Assembly: GCA_949289295.1 (NCBI GenBank)
Contig: CASENM010000028.1
Location: forward strand, 1 to 45,884
Origin: an uncultured Bacteroides sp.
Lineage (GTDB): Bacteria > Bacteroidota > Bacteroidia > Bacteroidales > Bacteroidaceae
Length of the DNA stretch: 45,884 nucleotides
Direction of reading: 5' to 3'
A program made the position numbers and the translations under genes. Below, piece by piece: positions 20,885-29,388 of the stretch. Numbering within the stretch: position 1 is the stretch's first letter; the number at the start of each line of letters is the position of its first letter. The notes under the pieces are model-generated. The model was not told the DNA's origin, did no database searches, and was given only the letters and a program-made list of their open reading frames with translations.

Positions 20885-20962
20885 CGAGATTGTTCACATC
20901 TAAAAGACACACTTTCTCTACAATTATATAGTTTTAACTAAAACATCATTCAACACCAAGGT

Positions 20963-21868
20963 TTACTCTTTCAGAAATCTGCCCAGCTCAGCCTTTATCA
21001 AACTTTTTACCCTCGAGATTTCATCGGACAATGCCTGATTCTTTCTATACCCGAAATACAATGTACTTTCTATCGGATGATAACCTTCCCATAACTTAAG
21101 CAACTCTTCTTTTTCGATGACATCCCGACAAAGATACTCGGGCAGCACCGCGACTCCTTTTCCTCCCGAAAGACAACGGATAATAGAATATTTGTCAGGA
21201 AGAATATGATTGGGCGCAAAATCAGGATTCCTGCCAAAATTCTCTTTCCAGAACAGATTGAATTGTTCCCTATCCGTTGTGTTGTACCATAACTGTGACT
21301 CGAGCCATTGCGAAAGCTTCTTTTTCTGGTCCAGCATCCCGGAAAATCCGGACAAATCTGTTTCCGGACCCGCCACCAAGACGAGCCGGACTGTCCCCAA
21401 CAACTCATAGCAGATATTACGCAAAGGCACTTCCTGGTTGAGTACAGCCAGATCGACCGCCCCGTGCGCGAGCAGCGGTATCAGATTCTCCGTCGTCTCC
21501 AAATGCATGATCACATTAAAGCCAAATTCCGGAATATGAGTCTCCAGACACTGACGATACAAGGAAGCATACATTCCGATACTCAACGTACTGCGTCCTT
21601 CCTTCTTTTTCTTGCCGAACTTACGTTCCACTTCCTCCAACTTCACCAGCGAATCACAAACCTGCTGATAAAGTATCTTCGCACGCTCATTGGGAATCAT
21701 CTTCCGGGTATTGCGCTTGAACAACGGAAAACCGATATAAGCTTCCAGCGCATTCAAATGCAGACTCACCCCCGGCTGGGAGATACTCAACTCTTTGGCC
21801 GCATCACTCATGGTACCTGTCTCAAACACGGCCTTGAAGGTCCTGAACCATTCCAAATCCGTCCTCAT
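20963..21868 (-). CDS. LysR-family transcriptional regulator
   Basis: This 301-residue protein has an N-terminal winged helix-turn-helix (residues 4-63, with TGTMSDAAKELSISQPGVSL) and a LysR co-inducer-binding domain after it. LysR regulators often control the divergently transcribed neighbour. Here that is the TonB receptor operon, with start codons 133 bp apart and promoters that overlap, so control of that operon by this protein is a reasonable inference. LysR regulators are less common than ECF sigma/anti-sigma or AraC control for TonB systems in Bacteroides. The ligand is unknown. Confidence 0.92.
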   Translation of the reverse strand: MRTDLEWFRTFKAVFETGTMSDAAKELSISQPGVSLHLNALEAYIGFPLFKRNTRKMIPNERAKILYQQVCDSLVKLEEVERKFGKKKKEGRSTLSIGMYASLYRQCLETHIPEFGFNVIMHLETTENLIPLLAHGAVDLAVLNQEVPLRNICYELLGTVRLVLVAGPETDLSGFSGMLDQKKKLSQWLESQLWYNTTDREQFNLFWKENFGRNPDFAPNHILPDKYSIIRCLSGGKGVAVLPEYLCRDVIEKEELLKLWEGYHPIESTLYFGYRKNQALSDEISRVKSLIKAELGRFLKE

Positions 21869-21871
21869 ATC

Positions 21872-21970
21872 ATAATTCTTATAGAAACCTCAAAATTTTC
21901 TTATTTCCTAGATTCAACTTCATCACTTATCTTTGCCGCCACAAATATAATTCTTATTTAGAACAAATAA
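21872..21970. promoter_or_regulatory. Overlapping divergent promoters with repeated operator-like motif
   Basis: The plus-strand -7 box TATCTTTG (21928-21935) serves the TonB operon. The minus-strand -7 box TATATTTG (21942-21949) serves the LysR gene. They are six bases apart and face each other, so polymerase could hardly occupy both. The 11-mer ATAATTCTTAT occurs at 21872-21882 and again at 21947-21957. The second copy merges into a TTATTT-N5-AAATAA inverted repeat (21954-21970), a plausible LysR operator. Confidence 0.55.
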
Positions 21971-22001
21971 AGATATTAACATTTAAAAAACCACAAACGC
22001 C

Positions 22002-24431
22002 TTGAAAACAATCATCAATCTATTGGTTTTCGCCATGTCATTAACTTTTTGCATGGGTGCGAACGCCCAACACAGCCACAAACGCGGACACGGGAAAGGA
22101 CGACATGACATTGCCTTGTCGGGCAGGGTTGTCACAACCGGGAAAGAACCGGTGGACTTTGCCACCGTATACCTGAAGGACACCAGGTTCGGGTGCGCCA
22201 CAGACGAGAAAGGTCTCTACCGCCTACAGATACCTTCCGGGAAATACACGCTCGTGGTTTCTATGATCGGTTTTGAGACTTATGAGCAAGAAATCGAGAT
22301 CAACGGAGAAAAAGAGACGCGCGTTGACGTGACCCTACAGCCCTCCGTGGAAGAGCTGGAAGAAGTAGTTGTCGTGTCCAACGGAGTGGGCCGGGTGAAA
22401 CGTTCCGCCTTCAATGCGGTGGCCATGGACCTGAGTGAGATGAAGAACACCACCAGAAGCCTCAGCGAGGCACTCCAGAAACTTCCCGGCATGAAACTGC
22501 GCGAATCGGGAGGAGTCGGATCCGACATGCAGATCATGCTCGACGGCTTCAGCGGAAAACATGTGAAAGTATTCATTGACGGAGTTCCGCAGGAGGGCAC
22601 GGGAACCGCCTTCGACCTGAACAACATCCCGGCCAACTTCGCCGAACGCATCGAGGTATATAAAGGAGTGGTACCCGTCGGATTCGGAACCGACGCACTG
22701 GGCGGCGTCATCAACATCGTGACCAACAAGAAAAGACGGGACTGGTTTCTGGACGGCTCCTATTCATACGGTTCGTTCAACACACACAAGTCATACGTCC
22801 ATTTCGGGCAGACTTTCAAGAATGGTCTAACCTATGAAGTCAATGCATTCCAGAACTTCTCGGACAATGACTATCACATCGACAATTACATTACCGAATT
22901 CGGAGAAGACGGAGTAACAGAAAGCACAGACCGGAATAAGATTTATCATGTGAAACGCTTCAATGACCGGTTCCACAATGAGGCGGTCATCGGAAAAATC
23001 GGCGTAGTGGACAAACCTTGGGCAGACCGCCTGATGTTTGGATTCAACTATAACAATTTCTATAAAGAAATACAGACAGGCGTATACCAGTACATCGTGT
23101 TCGGACAGAAGCACCGTAAAGGCCACTCGTTCATGCCTTCGCTGGAGTACAGCAAACGTGACCTCCTGGTGAAGGGGCTCGATGTGGTGCTGACAGCAAA
23201 CTACAACCACAACATCACCCACAACATCGACACAGCCTCTTATAAATACAACTGGCTGGGACAACGGAAATACACCGGCACGCCCGGCGAGCAGTCGTAC
23301 CAGAACAACGAATCGAAGAACACGAACTGGAACGGTACCTTCACCGTCAACTACCGTATCGGCTCCGCGCACATGCTCACCCTGAACCATGTGCTCAGCA
23401 CATTCGAACGCACCACCCGCTCGTATGTCAACGGAAGCTCACAAATTTCGGCGTTCAACATACCCAAAATCACACGCAAGAACATCACCGGACTTTCCTA
23501 CCGCATGATGCTGTCCGAAAAATGGAACATATCCGCATTCGGCAAATACTATAACCAGTTCAACAAAGGTCCCGTATCACAGAACGATGACGGAGTGGGC
23601 GACTATATCAACCTCTCACGCCACACCAGTTCACTCGGATACGGAGCGGCCGGAACCTATTTCATCATCGACGGCCTGCAGGCAAAACTCTCGTACGAGA
23701 AAGCATACAGGCTGCCCACCACCGACGAACTTTTCGGAGATGAGGACCTTGAAGCCGGACAGGCCAGCCTGCGCCCGGAAAAAAGCGACAATGTCAACTT
23801 CAACCTGAGTTACGAAAAGCAGATCGGCAAGCACAACCTCTATCTGGAAGGAAGCCTGATCTACCGGGACACCAAAGACTACATCAAACGCGGACTGGAC
23901 GCGATCGGCGGTATGAGTTACGGTATCTACGAGAACCACGGAAAGGTAAAGACAAAAGGATTCAACGTTTCGGCACGATACAGCTATTCACATTGGTTCA
24001 GTATCGGAGGCACGTTCAACAACCTCAACGCACGCGATGACGAACGCTACCGGGCAGGAAACACCTTGCAGGAAAGCGTGAGCTACGGGCAACGGATTCC
24101 CAACCAACCCTACACATTCGCCAATTTCGATGCCAATTTCACCTGGCGCGACCTTTTCGCGAAAGGCAATGCGCTGACGGTAAGCTACGACAGCTATTAC
24201 CAGCACGAGTTCCCTCTCTATTGGGAAGCGTTGGGCGACCCGCGCACCAAAAGCAAAGTACCCGAACAGTTCTCGCATAACCTTACCATCGGCTATTCCA
24301 TACGGAACGGCCGCTACAACCTCTCATTGGAATGCCGGAACCTCACCGACGAGAAGCTGTACGACAACTTCAGTCTCCAAAAAGCCGGCCGGGCCTTCTA
24401 TGGCAAGGTCAGAGTGTATTTCGGCGATTGA
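22002..24431 (+). CDS. TonB-dependent outer-membrane receptor, XusA-like
   Basis: The 809-residue receptor has a signal peptide (1-22, ending MGANA), a His-rich stretch right after it (HSHKRGHGKGRHD), a carboxypeptidase-D-like regulatory domain (about 36-118) and a TonB-box-like EELEEVVVVSNG. The plug domain (about 125-245, with NNIPANFAERIEVYKG and GGVINIVTN) and a 22-strand-type barrel follow. It is smaller than SusC proteins and looks like a siderophore or haem receptor. The start codon appears to be TTG at 22002: the next ATG at 22035 would cut the signal peptide in half. With the two following genes it matches the order of xusABC, a Bacteroides thetaiotaomicron xenosiderophore system; substrate identity here is inferred. 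Confidence 0.88.
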   Translation: MKTIINLLVFAMSLTFCMGANAQHSHKRGHGKGRHDIALSGRVVTTGKEPVDFATVYLKDTRFGCATDEKGLYRLQIPSGKYTLVVSMIGFETYEQEIEINGEKETRVDVTLQPSVEELEEVVVVSNGVGRVKRSAFNAVAMDLSEMKNTTRSLSEALQKLPGMKLRESGGVGSDMQIMLDGFSGKHVKVFIDGVPQEGTGTAFDLNNIPANFAERIEVYKGVVPVGFGTDALGGVINIVTNKKRRDWFLDGSYSYGSFNTHKSYVHFGQTFKNGLTYEVNAFQNFSDNDYHIDNYITEFGEDGVTESTDRNKIYHVKRFNDRFHNEAVIGKIGVVDKPWADRLMFGFNYNNFYKEIQTGVYQYIVFGQKHRKGHSFMPSLEYSKRDLLVKGLDVVLTANYNHNITHNIDTASYKYNWLGQRKYTGTPGEQSYQNNESKNTNWNGTFTVNYRIGSAHMLTLNHVLSTFERTTRSYVNGSSQISAFNIPKITRKNITGLSYRMMLSEKWNISAFGKYYNQFNKGPVSQNDDGVGDYINLSRHTSSLGYGAAGTYFIIDGLQAKLSYEKAYRLPTTDELFGDEDLEAGQASLRPEKSDNVNFNLSYEKQIGKHNLYLEGSLIYRDTKDYIKRGLDAIGGMSYGIYENHGKVKTKGFNVSARYSYSHWFSIGGTFNNLNARDDERYRAGNTLQESVSYGQRIPNQPYTFANFDANFTWRDLFAKGNALTVSYDSYYQHEFPLYWEALGDPRTKSKVPEQFSHNLTIGYSIRNGRYNLSLECRNLTDEKLYDNFSLQKAGRAFYGKVRVYFGD

Positions 24432-24473
24432 ACCGGTCAAAAAAGAACAATAACCATCAAAACAAAAATGTAT

Positions 24474-25937
24474 ATGAAAAAGAATTATTTAGTATGGGCC
24501 ATGGCCGCCATGATGTGCGGCGGAGCCACTTTCACATCCTGCAGTGACGACAACAACCCCGTGAACACAGAAGAACCGGAAACAGGTGGAGAGGAAGGCG
24601 GAGAGACACCTCCGGGCGAAGAGACCGTACGCCGCTATGTGATCGCCGCCCAGGCCGGCGACGCCAGCTATCTGATTGCGACCGAATCACTCGATGAAGG
24701 CGAAGTGTCAGGAAAAGGAAACGGATTCGAGACAGAATCAGGCTCTAACTGGATCTTCTACCGCGAGCGCTACCTCTTCAACTTCCAGTACAACGACGGA
24801 AGCCAGGGCACCGGATTCTCTTACCGCCTCAACAGCCAGGGCACCGTGGAAGAAGCGCAAAGCTACACCTATAACCGCACCACCACCTACGGGACATGGG
24901 GCGACAACGTGATCACCGCCTCCACCAATGCCGGAAGCAAGGAGACCGACGGACAAGGCAACTACGCCTACTATCTCCAGTTCAATTATCTGAATGTGAA
25001 CGATGCCACCACCACGACAGGCAGCCACATCGCCGAGAACTTCCTGGGCAACGGCGAACGTGTCAGCTTCGCGGGATTCGTGGAAGCCAACGGAAAGCTT
25101 TACACATCCGTGGTACCGATGGGTATGAGCCATTACGGAGTGAACACGTATCCGGAACTGATTTCTGACCGCAAATACGTGACCGACCACAGCGGAGGAC
25201 AAGGTTCCGGACAATATACAGCCGGCATGATTCCTACCACCCAATACCCCGACAGTGCGTTCGTTGCCATCTACAGCGGAGACGATTTCAACGAGACTCC
25301 TGTCATTGCCCGTACCGGAAAGATCGGTTTCGCCAGCGGACGCATGCGTTCCCAATACTATCAGACCATCTGGGCGGCCGACAACGGCGACCTGTATGTG
25401 TTCTCACCGGGCTACGGACGCACCACCACGGCAGAAACCACGGTCACCAACGACGAGGGCACGTTCACACTCCATCGTGTACAGGGAAAACTCCCCTCAG
25501 GAGTAGTCCGTATCAAAGCCGGAGAAACCACATTCGACGAGAATTACCATGTCAATCTCGAGACATTGGGCAACCATAATCCGATGTTCCGCTGCTGGCA
25601 TATCACCGAAGATTACTTCCTGCTCCAGATGTACAGCGACGGAGCGGAAGGCATGGCCGGGACATCGGCCAAGCGCAACGAGCTGGCCGTATTCAAAGGA
25701 GAAGACCAAAGCCTGACCGTAGTGACCGGATTGCCGGACGTGGCTGTCCTCTCCAGCATCGGCACTCCATGCAGCGACAACGGCTATGCCTACATTCCGG
25801 TAGTGACCACCGACGGCGCGGCACCGACCATCTACCGCATCGACCCGGCCACCGGACAAGCGACTGCCGGACTGAAAATCAAGGAAGTGGATTCCGTAGC
25901 CGCCCTGGGCACCCTGTCCGCCACCGTTTCCGAATAA
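24474..25937 (+). CDS. DUF4374 surface lipoprotein, XusB-like
   Basis: The product (487 residues) has a lipoprotein signal ending FTSC. The residues after the cysteine, SDDNN, resemble the Bacteroides acidic surface-export signal, so it is probably surface exposed. An acidic, Gly-rich tether ([18 protein letters not shown]) precedes a repeat-rich beta-propeller-like domain with several (I/V)YRIDPATG-type strands near the C-terminus. DUF4374 proteins are encoded next to TonB receptors, and XusB of B. thetaiotaomicron binds ferric siderophores at the surface. The gene lies 42 bp after the receptor and 14 bp before the PepSY gene. The ATG at 24468 (two codons earlier) is an alternative start. 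Confidence 0.85.
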   Translation: MKKNYLVWAMAAMMCGGATFTSCSDDNNPVNTEEPETGGEEGGETPPGEETVRRYVIAAQAGDASYLIATESLDEGEVSGKGNGFETESGSNWIFYRERYLFNFQYNDGSQGTGFSYRLNSQGTVEEAQSYTYNRTTTYGTWGDNVITASTNAGSKETDGQGNYAYYLQFNYLNVNDATTTTGSHIAENFLGNGERVSFAGFVEANGKLYTSVVPMGMSHYGVNTYPELISDRKYVTDHSGGQGSGQYTAGMIPTTQYPDSAFVAIYSGDDFNETPVIARTGKIGFASGRMRSQYYQTIWAADNGDLYVFSPGYGRTTTAETTVTNDEGTFTLHRVQGKLPSGVVRIKAGETTFDENYHVNLETLGNHNPMFRCWHITEDYFLLQMYSDGAEGMAGTSAKRNELAVFKGEDQSLTVVTGLPDVAVLSSIGTPCSDNGYAYIPVVTTDGAAPTIYRIDPATGQATAGLKIKEVDSVAALGTLSATVSE

Positions 25938-25951
25938 GCATGCCATAACAA

Positions 25952-27043
25952 ATGAGAAAGTCACTCAAGAACATACACCTCTGGCTCTCCATACCGACAG
26001 GCATCCTGATTTCCGTCATCTGCCTGTCGGGAGCAGCCCTGGTGTTCGAACGGGACATCACACAGGCACTCAACCCACACTTGTACCGTACGGAGAAGCC
26101 ACAAGAAGGGGAATTCCTGAAACCCTCGGAACTGATCCGGCACATAGAGAGACAAATCCCGGATCCGTTGACGCTTGCCTCCCTGCAAATGCCGGGCACA
26201 CCGGACGGCGTATGCATGGCCAGTTTCAAGGAAACCGGGAAAAAGATGTTGAGCGTCAACCCATACACGGGCGAAATGAACGGATGGACCGAAAACCATC
26301 CGTTTTTCCAGACCATGCGGAAGCTTCACCGATGGCTTATGGACCCTCCTCCACAAAAAGGCGAGAAGTCTGTCGGAAAAATCATTGTGGGAACAAGTAC
26401 CCTCCTTATGGCAATCATCCTGATCACCGGTCTTGCCATCTGGATACCCAGAACCCGCAAGTCACTGAAAAACCGGCTGAAAGTGTCATGCACGAAAGGC
26501 TGGAGACGCTTCTGGTACGACAGCCATGTGTCACTGGGATTCTATGCCACTCTTTTTCTGCTCGTCATGGCCCTGACAGGACTCACCTGGTCGTTCGGAT
26601 GGTACCGGAACGCAACCTATTCCCTGTTTGGTGGCCAGGACACCTCAAAAAGCCACGGAGAGAAACGCCAGAAAGAAAAAGATTCCGCCACAACGGACTT
26701 CAAGGTCTGGGACCAGGTGTACACCCGGCTGCTGACACATTATCCGGAACACAAGACCATCACCCTTTCAGCAGGAGAAGCCCAGGTGGACCCGTACCCT
26801 GCCTCATCCATGCGGAAGAACGACCGCATACAGTTTGACCCGAGGAACGGTGAGATCAAGAAAATCATTCCGTACAGTCAGACTCCCCGCTCACAGACAC
26901 TGAAAGGATGGTTCTATGCCCTCCATACCGGAAGCTGGGGAGGCATGACGACCAAAATCCTCTATTTCCTGGCCGCACTGATCGGCGGAACACTCCCGTT
27001 GAGCGGCTACTATCTGTGGATAAGGCGGAAACTTTATAAATGA
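25952..27043 (+). CDS. PepSY-associated membrane protein, XusC-like
   Basis: The 363-residue protein has four clear transmembrane segments (about 10-32, 146-168, 195-220, 335-355) and large periplasmic loops with PepSY-like regions. Histidines occur at the membrane borders: H9 in NIHLWLSIP, and those in RKLHRWLM, YDSHVSLGFY and YALHTGSWGG. This is the pattern of PepSY_TM proteins thought to bind haem and reduce ferric chelates. It fits the third gene of a xusABC-type operon, releasing iron at the inner membrane; the enzymatic role is inferred. The stop codon lies inside the left arm of the heptad-repeat hairpin. Confidence 0.87.
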   Translation: MRKSLKNIHLWLSIPTGILISVICLSGAALVFERDITQALNPHLYRTEKPQEGEFLKPSELIRHIERQIPDPLTLASLQMPGTPDGVCMASFKETGKKMLSVNPYTGEMNGWTENHPFFQTMRKLHRWLMDPPPQKGEKSVGKIIVGTSTLLMAIILITGLAIWIPRTRKSLKNRLKVSCTKGWRRFWYDSHVSLGFYATLFLLVMALTGLTWSFGWYRNATYSLFGGQDTSKSHGEKRQKEKDSATTDFKVWDQVYTRLLTHYPEHKTITLSAGEAQVDPYPASSMRKNDRIQFDPRNGEIKKIIPYSQTPRSQTLKGWFYALHTGSWGGMTTKILYFLAALIGGTLPLSGYYLWIRRKLYK

Positions 27044-27172
27044 AGAATGAGGAATGAGGAGTGAAGAATGAAGAATCGCTTCCGTCCGTATGGCAATTCC
27101 TCATTCTTCACTCCTCATTCCTCATTCTTCATTCTTCACTCTTCATTCTTCACTCTTCATTCTTCATTCTTC
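27039..27172. repeat. Heptad-repeat inverted element between the PepSY gene and aroA
   Basis: Five GAAGAAT-type heptads (27042-27076) are followed after 19 bases by eleven ATTCTTC-type heptads (27096-27172). The arms 27039-27076 and 27096-27133 are complementary over 38 positions with one mismatch. Units vary as ATTCTTC, ACTCTTC, ACTCCTC and ATTCCTC. It can serve as a terminator for the upstream operon. The encoded frame through it (leucine/histidine/serine repeats) is not part of AroA. Confidence 0.9.
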
Positions 27173-27183
27173 ATTTAATTTCC

Positions 27184-27191
27184 TATCTTTG
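27184..27191 (+). promoter_or_regulatory. aroA -7 promoter box
   Basis: TATCTTTG matches TAnnTTTG, 17-26 bp before the two possible aroA start codons and 12 bp after the heptad repeats, so the repeats occupy the -33 region. Confidence 0.6.
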
Positions 27192-27207
27192 CGGCCAATC
27201 ATACTAT

Positions 27208-28446
27208 ATGCCAATCATGAAACGTATATTACTCACTCCTCCGGCACAGATAGATACGGTCATCCAGCTGCCGTCTTCCAAAAGCATCTGCAACCGTGTG
27301 CTTGTCATCAACGCACTGGCGGAAAAACACGGGGACATCCGGAACCTTTCAGACTGCGACGACACTCAGGTCATGACAAACGCCCTGAGGAACATGCCTT
27401 CCGTCATCGACATCAAGGCGGCAGGTACGGCCATGCGCTTTCTCACCGCATATCTTTCCGTGACTGAAGGCACACATATCCTTACGGGAACTCCCCGCAT
27501 GCAACAGCGCCCCATCAGGATTCTGGTCGACGCGCTCCGTGCATTGGGTGCCGACATCCGATATACATCCGATGAAGGATTCCCGCCTTTGCAGATTACA
27601 GGGAAAGAACTGAACGGACACGAAATATCCTTGCCGGGAAACGTCAGCTCGCAATACATTTCCGCCCTGCTGATGATAGGTCCGGTCCTGAAAAACGGCC
27701 TGCGGCTGACGCTCACGGGCGAGATTATCTCACGTCCTTACATCAACCTCACTCTGGGACTGATGAAAGAGTTCGGCGCACAAGCCGGATGGATTTCCGA
27801 CAATCAACTGGAAGTGGCCCCCAAACCCTACGTCTCACGTCCGTATCTCATAGAAAGCGACTGGAGCGCAGCCTCCTACTGGTATGAAATGGCCGCCCTT
27901 TCAGACAAGGCCACCGTCACGCTGCCGGGACTATTCAAGTCCAGTCTCCAGGGCGATGCCAAAGTGGCGGAACTGTTCAGCAAGCTGGGCGTACGTACCA
28001 TCTTCAACAACGATTCGGTCACCCTGCAGAAACAGGGCGATGCCGTCATGCATCTGGAATACGACTTTGTAAACCAGCCCGACCTGGCACAGACATTGGT
28101 CGTCACCTGCGCCATGCTGAATATCCCGTTCCGCTTTTCCGGACTGCAAAGCCTGAAAATCAAGGAGACCGACCGTATGGCCGCACTGATTGCCGAAATA
28201 CGGAAACTGGGAATTGTGCTGACCGAAGAAGAAGGCTCCATTCTGACATGGATGGGCCGACGGTGCAGAAAGGACGACCAGCCGGCCATCGACACCTATG
28301 AGGACCACCGCATGGCCATGGCCTTCGCCCCCACCGCACTCAGACTGCAGGAATTACGGATCAACCAACCGGAGGTCGTCTCCAAATCCTATCCACAATT
28401 CTGGAAAGATCTGACAGCCGCCGGATTCAATATCATAGAGGAATGA
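27208..28446 (+). CDS. aroA: 3-phosphoshikimate 1-carboxyvinyltransferase (EPSP synthase)
   Basis: AroA joins phosphoenolpyruvate to shikimate-3-phosphate in the pathway to chorismate. The protein (412 residues from the first ATG, 409 from the second at 27217) shows LPSSKSICNRVLVI at the substrate-binding N-terminus, AAGTAMRFLTAYLS, KIKETDRMAAL and TYEDHRMAMAF. The usual N-terminal PGSKS reads PSSKS and the NAGTA block reads KAAGTA, a divergent Bacteroidetes version. The open frame extends upstream through the heptad repeats, but the -7 box between them and the ATG excludes that extension. Its stop overlaps the next start as ATGA. Confidence 0.93.
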   Translation: MPIMKRILLTPPAQIDTVIQLPSSKSICNRVLVINALAEKHGDIRNLSDCDDTQVMTNALRNMPSVIDIKAAGTAMRFLTAYLSVTEGTHILTGTPRMQQRPIRILVDALRALGADIRYTSDEGFPPLQITGKELNGHEISLPGNVSSQYISALLMIGPVLKNGLRLTLTGEIISRPYINLTLGLMKEFGAQAGWISDNQLEVAPKPYVSRPYLIESDWSAASYWYEMAALSDKATVTLPGLFKSSLQGDAKVAELFSKLGVRTIFNNDSVTLQKQGDAVMHLEYDFVNQPDLAQTLVVTCAMLNIPFRFSGLQSLKIKETDRMAALIAEIRKLGIVLTEEEGSILTWMGRRCRKDDQPAIDTYEDHRMAMAFAPTALRLQELRINQPEVVSKSYPQFWKDLTAAGFNIIEE

Positions 28447-28871
28447 CAGTCATGTGGATTCTTGCGCTCATTCTGGCCGGAGTAGTGCTGGCCGGAATGA
28501 CAGCCGGCTTTTTCTACAACAGGAATATCCGGAAGAAGATTGAAAAAGGAGAGCTGAAAGAAGCTCCGGAAGTCAAGACCGTAGACGGAGAATGCTGCGG
28601 CCAACATGCCGTATGCGAGAAAGAAAGCCTCCTGGCCGCCGTAAGCAGACAGATAGAATATTACGACGACGAGGAGCTGGACCGTTTCAAAGGCCGTCCG
28701 TCCGATGCCTATACGGAAGAAGAGACCAACGAGTTCCGCGACATCATGTACACCATGAAAGAAGAGGAAGTGGCCGGATGGTGCCGGAGCCTCCAGCTCC
28801 GGGGAGTGGAATTCCCCGATGGACTGAAAGACGAACTCTTCCTGATTGTCGGAGAACGACGGTTCCAGTGA
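28443..28871 (+). CDS. Small membrane-anchored CCxxHxxC protein coupled to aroA
   Basis: I do not recognise a function. The 142-residue protein has one N-terminal transmembrane helix (about 4-24), a charged stretch (NRNIRKKIEKGELKEAPE) and the compact motif C51-C52-G-Q-H55-A-V-C58, which could bind a metal. A helical C-terminal part follows (IEYYDDEELDRFKGR, EEVAGWCRSLQLRG). It seems to be a conserved Bacteroidales protein. The start overlaps the aroA stop (ATGA), so it should be made in step with AroA. The orientation of the motif relative to the membrane is not certain; the positive residues just after the helix suggest the C-terminal part is cytoplasmic. Confidence 0.8.
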   Translation: MTVMWILALILAGVVLAGMTAGFFYNRNIRKKIEKGELKEAPEVKTVDGECCGQHAVCEKESLLAAVSRQIEYYDDEELDRFKGRPSDAYTEEETNEFRDIMYTMKEEEVAGWCRSLQLRGVEFPDGLKDELFLIVGERRFQ

Positions 28872-28990
28872 TTACCCGGCAAAGTAATGAACCACCAAAG
28901 TCCCACACACAGCAATACGCCATAGTTGTCCACCGCTGCGGTCTAGGGGCAAAAAAGTTCAAAAATTTATATTCCGCGAAAAATAAAACA

Positions 28991-29060
28991 CCTAGACGTT
29001 TTAAGAAAACGCTTCGGCGTTTTGGTCGAAACGCCGAAGCGTTTCATTCAAAACGTCAGG
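28991..29060. repeat. Nested hairpin element with GGTCGAAACGCC core (copy 1)
   Basis: Perfect 16-bp inner arms AAACGCTTCGGCGTTT (29007-29022) and 29029-29044 enclose the loop TGGTCG. Outer arms GACGTTTT/AAAACGTC add a second stem. The core resembles the copy at 42,990-43,065. The surrounding gap (28,872-29,357) holds no gene that I can support. Confidence 0.85.
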
Positions 29061-29357
29061 ACATTTTTCCTGCCCATCCAGAAAGCCACGGCATGACTAC
29101 GCCTTTTTACACCTCCTGTGTTATCAAATATCCGCATGCGGCCCGTCTCCATCCGGCCACGATTTCCGGAGACAGCCCCATCCGCATGACAGGGAGGCAG
29201 AAAGCCGCCGTATCGTTTTATACTGCCGCACATTCCGTCGGACTATACGACAATTGTGGAAGGAATCGGCGGCGAGGGACAGCCCTTTTCGAGAAAGACA
29301 GCCATAAAATTTTCCGAGAAACAAGTCCGGTGATGTCTGTCTGACGAAATATTTCCT

Positions 29358-29365
29358 TAATTTTG
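29358..29365 (+). promoter_or_regulatory. -7 promoter box of the metal permease gene
   Basis: TAATTTTG matches TAnnTTTG, 23 bp before the ATG at 29389. It overlaps a possible GTG start at 29365, which is therefore rejected. Confidence 0.55.
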
Positions 29366-29388
29366 TGTCCGACAAACAATCAAGGATT

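Noticed and set aside
27096-27172. Possible CRISPR-like array
   Set aside because: The period is seven bases with no spacers; it is a simple tandem repeat.
27061-27207. N-terminal extension of AroA with Leu-His-Ser repeats
   Set aside because: Product of the heptad DNA repeats read through; the promoter box lies between it and the real start.
28592-29344. 250-codon frame overlapping the small protein after aroA
   Set aside because: Starts inside the coupled gene in another frame, runs across the hairpin element and is basic low-quality text without homology.
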